From IMG/VR virus record IMGVR_UViG_3300043464_001162, positions 1-64,000 of that record: a DNA stretch of 64,000 bases. One strand, written 5' to 3'. The first letter of the stretch is position 1, and every line of letters starts with the position of its first letter. A program made the translations under genes and the position numbers. This DNA is from a virus. The notes under the pieces are model-generated. The model did no database searches, was not told where the DNA came from, and worked only from the letters and a program-made list of their open reading frames with translations. This document shows, piece after piece, positions 55,813-63,397 of the stretch.

Positions 55813-56850
55813 ATGAAACATATAGTAGTATCGGGTTGTTCTTTTACAAACAATTTTAGAATCAACATAGGTGATGAAAGAAGATGGGAGAGAGACCCGA
55901 TTGAAGATTGGACGTGGGCAAATTGGTTGCAAGATTATTTAAAAGAAACACATATTTTACACAATTATGGAACGGTGACACATGATAATAAAAGTATTGT
56001 TCGTTCTATAATTTATAAAGTTTCAAACTTATTAAAAGAAGGTATATCACCTGAAGATATTATGGTAGTTGCACAATTTACCACATTGATAAGAAATTCA
56101 TTTTTTATAACTCCAGAAAAATATCATCCTGTAAATCCTGAAATTAGATATAGAAAAAATGACGAAAGTTGGGCACATACAACGGATTATCTAATCAATG
56201 GTAAAGATAAAAACTCACCCTACGAACATGGATACTTTCACCTAACGGGAGGATACAATAAAACAAATAATCCAATAAATGTAGACCCAGTAGTTTTTGA
56301 ATGGTTGGATGGTGTTATGACTTATACTGAAAGATATTTTGAGTGGTTTGAATATATTAATATGTTATTAAATTTTCTTCATGTAAATGGAATTACGAAA
56401 ATTAAATTCTTTAATATGAATAATAACTTCAGCAAAAAATATTTAAATGAAGGTAGAACCCCACCATATTATCATACACCCAAAGAAAAGTCTGTTTACG
56501 AATGTATTATAGAGAATAGAGATATTTGTGATACATGGGAACAAAAAGAACTGGAATTTGAAAACTCATATGTAAAATCGTATGCAGATAAAATAGACTT
56601 TAAAAAATATTTTTGGTTTTTTGAAGAAAATTCCTTACATTTATATGGTGGCATGATTGAATGGAGTATTAGAAATTTTGATTATAATATGGAAGGTAAT
56701 TTACCAAAAGTATTATGGAGAGAAATGAATGGTATGGATTTAGATGAACAAAAAAAATATTTAGAAAGAAGTTGGTATGGTCACACATCATCTATACTAA
56801 CGAAAAAATTTGTAGAAGATGTGGTATTAAATTGGGATATTTTAAAATAA
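55813..56850 (+). CDS. SGNH/GDSL-like hydrolase 3
   Basis: The 345-residue protein begins MKHIVVSGCSFTNNFRINIG with S10 in the GCS motif. The rest is Trp/Tyr/Asn-rich, with IMVVAQFTTLIRNSFFI at the block III position and LHLYGGMIEW near the C-terminus. Only the nucleophile motif is clear, so catalysis is less certain than in the others. It follows SGNH 2 directly; the two were probably duplicated and then diverged. Confidence 0.55.
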   Translation: MKHIVVSGCSFTNNFRINIGDERRWERDPIEDWTWANWLQDYLKETHILHNYGTVTHDNKSIVRSIIYKVSNLLKEGISPEDIMVVAQFTTLIRNSFFITPEKYHPVNPEIRYRKNDESWAHTTDYLINGKDKNSPYEHGYFHLTGGYNKTNNPINVDPVVFEWLDGVMTYTERYFEWFEYINMLLNFLHVNGITKIKFFNMNNNFSKKYLNEGRTPPYYHTPKEKSVYECIIENRDICDTWEQKELEFENSYVKSYADKIDFKKYFWFFEENSLHLYGGMIEWSIRNFDYNMEGNLPKVLWREMNGMDLDEQKKYLERSWYGHTSSILTKKFVEDVVLNWDILK

Positions 56851-56855
56851 ATTAT

Positions 56856-57848
56856 ATGAAAAAAACAGACAAGGTTTTAGTTACAGGAGCAAGTGGATTT
56901 ATAGGTTCACACTTATTAAGGTTATTATATGAAAAAGGTTATAGAAACCTTCGTTCAACATCATTCAGTAGAGATTTGAGAAACGATTTCGAAGGAACAT
57001 CGGAAGTAGAACATATTAAAGGAGATTTACAAAATGCAGAGTTTTGTGAATTGATTAGTAAAGATGTTGATGTAGTATTCCATTGTGCAGCAAACACTTC
57101 AAACGCATTAGATACCAAATTCAATCCATTATTACACGTTACTCCGAATGTGGAGATGAATGTAAACTTAATGGAACAAAGTTGGAAAAACAAAGTTAGA
57201 AAGTTTTTATTCATATCATCTAACACAACTTACCCTGATATGGGAACTGAGTTTTGTACCGAAGATATCAACGTACACGCTACACCAATGTTGCCTGTTT
57301 ACAAAGCAGTTGGTGGTATGAAAAGATATGGTGAAATGTTATGTGATTTCTTTTCTAATCAGATTCACGAACCAATGCAATGTTTGATTGTTAGACCCTC
57401 AAACGCATTCGGCCCTAATGATAAATTTGATTTTGAAAAATGCCACGTTACTCCTGCAAATATCCGTAAGGTAGCAGATGGTTTAAATCCAATTCCAGTT
57501 TGGGGTGATGGTACGGAAGTAAGAGATTTGTTGCATGTTGAAGATATGGCAGATGGTTTCATCTTTGTAGCAGAAAATAACGATACATATGATATTTTCA
57601 ATGTATGTTATGGTGAAGGGTTTACAGTAAATGAAACACTTGCAACTATTAAAGAATTGGATAACAATACAAATCCAATTGAATATGTAAATAATAAAGC
57701 ACCAATGATTCCTATTAGATTGTTATCTTCTAAAAAGATTAATGATTTAGGATGGAAACCAAAGAGAAACTTAAAAGAAGCTTTAAAAGAAACTATTGAG
57801 TGGTATAAAGCAAATAAGCATTTATATAACCCAAATTCAAAGCCATAG
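56856..57848 (+). CDS. SDR sugar epimerase-like protein 3
   Basis: The start was placed at the ATG after the SGNH stop; the in-frame ATG at 56772 lies inside that gene. The 330-residue protein has VLVTGASGFIGSHLLRLLYE, HCAANTSNALDTK, LFISSNTTYPDMG and RPSNAFGPNDKFD. The active-site region reads LPVYKAVGGMKRYGEM: the residue four before the Lys is Val, and the nearest tyrosine is seven before it. It may be a reductase with a shifted site or a non-catalytic binder. It ends sharing one base with the radical SAM GTG start. Confidence 0.8.
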   Translation: MKKTDKVLVTGASGFIGSHLLRLLYEKGYRNLRSTSFSRDLRNDFEGTSEVEHIKGDLQNAEFCELISKDVDVVFHCAANTSNALDTKFNPLLHVTPNVEMNVNLMEQSWKNKVRKFLFISSNTTYPDMGTEFCTEDINVHATPMLPVYKAVGGMKRYGEMLCDFFSNQIHEPMQCLIVRPSNAFGPNDKFDFEKCHVTPANIRKVADGLNPIPVWGDGTEVRDLLHVEDMADGFIFVAENNDTYDIFNVCYGEGFTVNETLATIKELDNNTNPIEYVNNKAPMIPIRLLSSKKINDLGWKPKRNLKEALKETIEWYKANKHLYNPNSKP

Positions 57849-58966
57849 TGGAGGATAACAAAGATATATTAAAAAAATATGTTTGTGAAATGCCATTTAT
57901 GTATAGTGATGTACAATGGTTATCACAATTTGTATGTTGCCCTTCTTGGGCCCCACAAACAATTAGAGTCCACGAAGATGGTAGAGAGAAATGGTCACCC
58001 ATAGATGAGAGTGATGATGTTATGAGAAATTGGACATCACCACAAGCACAAGATATTCGTAAATCGGTATTGGATGGTAGTTACAAATATTGCAATCATA
58101 CAGTATGTCCAAGACTAAATGAATTAATCAACACAGGTAGAAAACCATATCTTTTTAAAGAAATAGATGAATTTAGAGAAGTTTATAATATACATACGGA
58201 AGAAGATATTATAAATTATAAAACACCTCCTGAAGAAATACTTTTTGGATTTGACAGAAGTTGTAATTTAAAATGTCCATCTTGTAGAGTTAATTTAATA
58301 CCAAATGATGATTTAGAATCACTAGAACATAAAGCAAAACTACATTTATTAAAATCAATCGAAGATAATTTTGCAAGTGGGCTAAAACGAATAATGGTTA
58401 CTGGAAGTGGTGACCCATTTTATTCAAAAATATACAGAGATTACTTAATTAATTTTGATATAAAAAAATATCCTAAATTAGAACAACTGCAAATAATTAC
58501 AAATGGTAATTTGTTAGATGAAAAATTGTGGAATCAAATGAAAGCAACTCCTTACATTAAAACAATAGAAATTAGTATAGATGCAGCTACTAAAGATACT
58601 TATGAAAATAAAACAAGACTAAATGGTAATTGGGATAGATTGATAAATAACTTAAAATTTTTATCAACTCAAGGACATATAATAGAAGAATTTGTTTGTT
58701 CAATGGTTGTTAGTAAACAAAATTACAAAGAGATGTATGATTTTTACGAATTAATATCTAATATATTTAAAAATTCTAATTTTAAATGGGGAATATCTAT
58801 AAATTATAGACAGATAGTAGATTGGGGAACATATTCTGCAGAAGATTTAAAAGAATTGCAAATATTTAATGAAGACCACACTTTATTTAATGAATTTTTA
58901 CAAGAACTAAATAAAATACATAATAGAAAATATGTAAATCATAATTTTCACCACTTAATAAATTAA
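57848..58966 (+). CDS. Radical SAM protein with N-terminal SPASM-like cysteines, copy 2
   Basis: Close relative of the gene at 440: C13, C30 and C31 align exactly. C82 and C87 follow in SYKYCNHTVCP, and the radical SAM CxxxCxxC is at C139, C143 and C146 in RSCNLKCPSC. It starts with GTG, overlapping the previous TAG. The 372-residue length and the reversed domain order (auxiliary cysteines first) are shared by both copies. It lies between SDR 3 and the TPP PYR subunit. Confidence 0.85.
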   Translation: MEDNKDILKKYVCEMPFMYSDVQWLSQFVCCPSWAPQTIRVHEDGREKWSPIDESDDVMRNWTSPQAQDIRKSVLDGSYKYCNHTVCPRLNELINTGRKPYLFKEIDEFREVYNIHTEEDIINYKTPPEEILFGFDRSCNLKCPSCRVNLIPNDDLESLEHKAKLHLLKSIEDNFASGLKRIMVTGSGDPFYSKIYRDYLINFDIKKYPKLEQLQIITNGNLLDEKLWNQMKATPYIKTIEISIDAATKDTYENKTRLNGNWDRLINNLKFLSTQGHIIEEFVCSMVVSKQNYKEMYDFYELISNIFKNSNFKWGISINYRQIVDWGTYSAEDLKELQIFNEDHTLFNEFLQELNKIHNRKYVNHNFHHLIN

Positions 58967-58967
58967 T

Positions 58968-59510
58968 ATGAGTACACCACAATTTTCACCATATAAGGAT
59001 GAATTAACAAAAGCAATGACATTCCTTGCAGAAAAGGAAGATACAATTTTTATAGGTCAACAAATAGTTTACGCGGGAAATCCAATGAGCACAACCTTAA
59101 CGGAAGTACCAAAGGAAAAAATGATTGAAGTTCCTGTTATGGAAGAAACACAAATGGGTATGAGTTTAGGACTTGCAATGACCGGTAAATCGGTTATTAC
59201 ATTTTATCCTCGTTGGGACTTTTTAGTATCAGCTGCAAACCAATTAATAAACCATGCTGACAAATTTGAACATATGACTGATAAAAAAGTTAATATTATC
59301 ATTAGAGTTGGAGTAGGAAGTAAAGACCCATTAGACCCAGGTATCCAACATAGAAACGATTATACACAAGAATTTAAATCTATATTGCAATTCACAAAAG
59401 TACATGAATTAAAATCTTATGAAGATATTTATAACATATACACAAATGCTTATAACGAAGGTGGTGTTCATATTATTGTTGAATGGCCTGAATTATATTA
59501 TAAAAATTAA
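58968..59510 (+). CDS. TPP enzyme PYR subunit (E1-beta-like)
   Basis: The 180-residue protein has EVPVMEETQMGMSLGLAMTG with the conserved glutamate of the PYR domain, and ITFYPRWDFLVSAANQLINH, RVGVGSKDPLDPGIQHR. These are the transketolase/E1-beta pyrimidine-domain motifs. The C-terminal transketolase domain is absent, so it is a minimal PYR unit. Its partner is probably the PP subunit at 49421. Separate PP and PYR chains of about 200 residues also occur in sulfopyruvate decarboxylase. Confidence 0.7.
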   Translation: MSTPQFSPYKDELTKAMTFLAEKEDTIFIGQQIVYAGNPMSTTLTEVPKEKMIEVPVMEETQMGMSLGLAMTGKSVITFYPRWDFLVSAANQLINHADKFEHMTDKKVNIIIRVGVGSKDPLDPGIQHRNDYTQEFKSILQFTKVHELKSYEDIYNIYTNAYNEGGVHIIVEWPELYYKN

Positions 59511-59513
59511 ATT

Positions 59514-59642
59514 ATGATAAAAAAATTACCTATTATTTCTTTTTTTGTAAAATGGTATGAAAATTACAAAATGAAAAAGAAATTAAAGAAAAAACTAGAA
59601 GAACTTAAAAAAAGAGACCCATTTATTTATAAAAGTTTTTAA
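59514..59642 (+). CDS. Tiny basic protein, 42 residues
   Basis: The reading frame starts MIKKLPIISFFVKWYENYKM and continues in a Lys-rich helix, ending PFIYKSF. It fills the gap between two genes exactly: its stop is directly followed by the next ATG, which favours a real gene. It could be a small membrane-binding or nucleic-acid-binding peptide. No homologue is known to me. Confidence 0.5.
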   Translation: MIKKLPIISFFVKWYENYKMKKKLKKKLEELKKRDPFIYKSF

Positions 59643-61064
59643 ATGAATAGAATAGTACTTGGGTATGATGTTATGACATATAATGGTGAACAACCAAATT
59701 GTCAAAACCCAAAATTTTTGAGCACAATCCATACCGCATCTGATTTTTATTTTTCTGACTCTTTAGAGTTTTTCTCAAAAAGATGGAATAATGAATGGGC
59801 CCTATATAATAGTAATCTATATAATAATTTTGCCGAAAAAAAATCAATATATGAGATAAAGCAAGATGCGAAAAAAAATCTAAATTATAGTTGGTTTTAT
59901 ATCGTAGAACCCTTTTCAAATTTGGAAAATTTCTTTGGCAATGGTTCTTTCTATAAAGATTTTTCTTTAAATGGTATTTCAAAAGTTGCATTAGACGAAA
60001 TAATAAATGGAAATGGTAATTTACTTATAAACTATATAATAGATGGAGGAACTGCATTTAGAGTAGAAAATTTCCAAAAAATTATAAATTATACAAAAGA
60101 AAACAATATACCAGATAATAAAGTATATTTTGTTTTTGCAGATTTTAAGTTAAAAGAAAATTTAGAAAAATTAGGAGCAAATTATAATGTAATTGATTAT
60201 AGTTACAATATGATTGCAAAGTCTCAAGAATTTAATAATACAATCAATATACCAAATTATTCATATTGGGGAAAGGGTTCTTATGAACCACAATTTGGTA
60301 CGATAGAGAATTCATATTCATCAGTTGCAACTTCCGAAGAATTTTTGGAAAGTATTGGAAAGGATAAAAAAGATTTCCTATTATTAAATAGACATTGGAA
60401 ATTACATAGATTATTTTTATTAAGCCAATTACATAAATTGGGACTTGAAAAAAGCTTAGTTTCTTGGGATAACAAATTTGCATATCAATTGCAAAGAGAA
60501 GCTTTTTTACAATATGATAATAACGAAGAATTTTTAAAATTAATCACAGAAACTTCATCATTGTTGGATATTCATGATTTAACAAAAATAGCAGGATTTG
60601 GATTTGAAAATAAAGACATATATTTAAACACATATTTAAGTATAGTAACGGAATCTGTCTTTTTGCAAGAAGATATTAATTTCCCAAGTGGATATCTTTC
60701 TGAAAAAATATGGAAACCAATTGGCCATTGCCAACCATTCATTTTAGCAGGGCCATCAAAATCATTACAACATATTAAAGAGAGATTTGGTTATAAAACA
60801 TTTCATCCATACATTGATGAAAGTTATGATTTAGTTGAAGATGATATGGAAAGACTTTATTTAATTCAAATAGAAATAGATAAATTTTCAAATAAATCAA
60901 AAGAAGAAAAAGACCAATTTTTAAATGATGTAAAAGACATTTGTGTTTATAATCAAAATTTATTTTTACAATATGGTCGTAATAGTTGGAAGTCATCATC
61001 AGAAAATACTGAAATGGAAAAAATCATAAATTTTTTAATGGATGGTAAAAAGAGTTTAATTTAG
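59643..61064 (+). CDS. Putative glycosyltransferase, GT10-like family member 3
   Basis: The 473-residue protein has a C-terminal STVTE-like string, LSIVTESVFLQEDINFPSGY with LSEKIWKPIGHCQPFILAGP, FGYKTFHPYIDESYDLVEDD, closely parallel to the protein at 52698. The N-terminal part is Asn/Phe-rich without a named motif. It is the last gene of the glycan cassette, directly before the late motif of the ligase fusion. Donor and acceptor are unknown. Confidence 0.6.
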   Translation: MNRIVLGYDVMTYNGEQPNCQNPKFLSTIHTASDFYFSDSLEFFSKRWNNEWALYNSNLYNNFAEKKSIYEIKQDAKKNLNYSWFYIVEPFSNLENFFGNGSFYKDFSLNGISKVALDEIINGNGNLLINYIIDGGTAFRVENFQKIINYTKENNIPDNKVYFVFADFKLKENLEKLGANYNVIDYSYNMIAKSQEFNNTINIPNYSYWGKGSYEPQFGTIENSYSSVATSEEFLESIGKDKKDFLLLNRHWKLHRLFLLSQLHKLGLEKSLVSWDNKFAYQLQREAFLQYDNNEEFLKLITETSSLLDIHDLTKIAGFGFENKDIYLNTYLSIVTESVFLQEDINFPSGYLSEKIWKPIGHCQPFILAGPSKSLQHIKERFGYKTFHPYIDESYDLVEDDMERLYLIQIEIDKFSNKSKEEKDQFLNDVKDICVYNQNLFLQYGRNSWKSSSENTEMEKIINFLMDGKKSLI

Positions 61065-61065
61065 G

Positions 61066-61074
61066 ATATTTATA
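61066..61074 (+). promoter_or_regulatory. Proposed late promoter motif ATATTTATA
   Basis: Exact motif, three bases before the first ATG (61078) of the ligase/NMNAT fusion. If it is a promoter, the transcript would be leaderless, or translation starts at the ATG pair at 61096/61099. Confidence 0.5.
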
Positions 61075-61077
61075 GGT

Positions 61078-63330
61078 ATGAATTCAGAAAATACTATGAT
61101 GGGATTGCCGGCAGGATATCCATCTAAATCACAAGTTGATAAAATAGAAAAGAAAAATAAAGAAATTCGTAAAAAATCAGATACGGATTCCGAATATGTC
61201 TACAATATTGTGGATGAAATTACGGATGATGTAAATAATTTTATAGATGAATATTTCGACCTACCCTTAAACGAATCATTACTTTTGGAAGGTGGTGCAG
61301 CGGGTCACTTAGCACATCCGTTTGAAGATGGTGATTTGACATTCAACGACATGAAGGAAATGATAAAGAGGGGGCTAGTAGGTGGGTTGGATAAGGAAGC
61401 ACCTGTTACTGAAAAATTAGACGGACAAAACATAGCATTCAGTTTTAAAGATGGTAAAATTATATTTGGTAGAAATAAAGGACATGTTAGAGATGGTGGT
61501 AAAAATGCATTAGATGTAAAAGGTATAACACAACAATTTGCAGGAAGAGGTGGCATTGAAAAGGCATTCGTTGGAGCTGCAGAAGATTTACAAAGTGCAA
61601 TTTCAAAATTAACACCACAACAAACTAAGAATATGTTTAAAAATGGTTCCAAATTTATGAGTTTGGAAATCATATTACCAGATACTCAAAATGTAATCCC
61701 ATATGGTAAGAGTGTATTAGTAATGCATGGTACTATTGAATATAACAAAGAAGGTGAACAAATAAATCGTTCCTCTACTGATGGTGAAGAATTTGCACAA
61801 GCAGTTCAAAAAGTAGGTGCAGATAAACAAAAAACATTTGGAATAGAAGGCCCAAAAGTAATAGCATTTAGTGATGCAGAAAGTTTGAAATATGCAAAAC
61901 TGGCAAAAGAATACAATTCTAACTTAAATGATATTGCAAAACAATATGGTCTAAATAGTAAATCTAAATTAGAAGACTATCGTAATAAATGGTGGCAGAG
62001 AAAAATAGATAGTGAAAACAAAGAATCAAATCTTAATCTTTCTCCTAAAGAAAAAAAAGGTTTAGTAAATAGATGGGCAAATGGTGATAAAACTTTTGGT
62101 GTAAAATCTTTTGATGATAATACTAAATCGGATTGGTTCAGAAACTTTGAAACAAACGAATTACAACAATCTCAAAAAGAAATGATTAAACCTATTGAGA
62201 ATATATTTCTTAATGCAGGTGCACAAACATTAAAACGAGTTAGTAATTTTTTATCAACCAATAGTCCAACTGCAGCTAAAGAATTAAAAAGAGATACACT
62301 TACTGCAATAAAAGCTATTAGAGATAGTAAAGACCCAGATAAGATTGCAAAACTTCAAAAAGAATTAGAAAGATTGGATAGTATTGGATTGGATAATTTA
62401 GTACCATCGGAAGGTGTAGTTTTTATGTATAATGGAAATCCATATAAATACACAGGAACTTTTGCACCTATAAACCAAATTCAAGGAACTTTCAAATTTG
62501 ATAAACCTGCAAAAAAAGAAGATAAGGTAGAGAAAAACGAAATAGCAATTTTCTCAGGTAGATTCCAACCATTTCATGCAGGACATTATAGTATCTATAA
62601 ATCATTAGTTGACAAATTTGGTAAAGATAATGTTTATATATCATCATCGAATATAACTGACCCTGTTAAATCTCCTTTTCCATTTAAAGATAAAAAGGCA
62701 ATAATGAATAAAATGTTTGGTATTCCAACAAGCAAAATTGTTCAGGTTAAAAATCCATATTCACCAGCTGAAATACTAAGTAAATACCCAGAGGATACAA
62801 AATATGTAACTGCAGTATCCGAAAAGGATGCAGAAAGATTGGAAATGGGTGGTAAATATTTCAAAAACTATGATAAAGTTCCTGACAATAAAAAGAAAGG
62901 ATATGAAGATGAGGGATATTATATAATTGCACCTGAAATGCAATTAAAAGTAAATAGAAAAAATATAAGTGGTACACAATTAAGAGCTACTTTTGGAAAT
63001 GATTTATTAACTACAAAAGAAAAGAAAGATATATTTAATCAAGTTTATCCAAAATTTGACAAAGATGTTTTTGCAAATATAGTAGCTACAACCAAAAAAG
63101 CAGAAGCATTAAAAAAATCAAAACAAGTTACCAAAGATACAGCTTTAAAATCAAAATTAAAATCATTAGACCCTAAAACTAAAAAGAAAGTACAAAAAGC
63201 TTTACAAACTAAAATTAAAAATCCTGTTACTGGAAATACAATATTAGTTAAATCTGCATTAAAATATGATGATAGTCAATCGGTAAAAAAACTTGCAGTT
63301 GGTCTAATAAAACAAGCTATGAAAAAATAA
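61078..63330 (+). CDS. Ligase-like/NMN-adenylyltransferase-like fusion
   Basis: The 750-residue protein joins two enzymes. Residues about 95-485 are a nucleotidyl-transferring ligase-like domain: motif I K113-L-D-G in VTEKLDGQNIAFSF, the GRNKGHVRDGG loop, SLEIILP near 195, and motif IV EGVVF with E445. A helical, charged segment of about 200 residues separates the last two. Residues about 490-650 are a cytidylyltransferase/NMNAT-type domain: FSGRFQPFHAGHYSIY with H500-A-G-H503, and ISGTQLR (630-636). A Lys-rich tail follows. An NAD-dependent ligase releases NMN, which an NMNAT could turn back into NAD; this coupling is inference. The start could be the later ATGs. Confidence 0.7.
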   Translation: MNSENTMMGLPAGYPSKSQVDKIEKKNKEIRKKSDTDSEYVYNIVDEITDDVNNFIDEYFDLPLNESLLLEGGAAGHLAHPFEDGDLTFNDMKEMIKRGLVGGLDKEAPVTEKLDGQNIAFSFKDGKIIFGRNKGHVRDGGKNALDVKGITQQFAGRGGIEKAFVGAAEDLQSAISKLTPQQTKNMFKNGSKFMSLEIILPDTQNVIPYGKSVLVMHGTIEYNKEGEQINRSSTDGEEFAQAVQKVGADKQKTFGIEGPKVIAFSDAESLKYAKLAKEYNSNLNDIAKQYGLNSKSKLEDYRNKWWQRKIDSENKESNLNLSPKEKKGLVNRWANGDKTFGVKSFDDNTKSDWFRNFETNELQQSQKEMIKPIENIFLNAGAQTLKRVSNFLSTNSPTAAKELKRDTLTAIKAIRDSKDPDKIAKLQKELERLDSIGLDNLVPSEGVVFMYNGNPYKYTGTFAPINQIQGTFKFDKPAKKEDKVEKNEIAIFSGRFQPFHAGHYSIYKSLVDKFGKDNVYISSSNITDPVKSPFPFKDKKAIMNKMFGIPTSKIVQVKNPYSPAEILSKYPEDTKYVTAVSEKDAERLEMGGKYFKNYDKVPDNKKKGYEDEGYYIIAPEMQLKVNRKNISGTQLRATFGNDLLTTKEKKDIFNQVYPKFDKDVFANIVATTKKAEALKKSKQVTKDTALKSKLKSLDPKTKKKVQKALQTKIKNPVTGNTILVKSALKYDDSQSVKKLAVGLIKQAMKK

Positions 63331-63397
63331 AAAATTATTTTTGATAGATTATTTTGATATATATAATATAAAGAAACAGTTATAAAAGTATAGAAAT

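Noticed and set aside
63331-63397. Promoter before the last gene
   Set aside because: TTTG and a TA-rich box are present, but neither spacing nor the -7 sequence matches the five clear copies.
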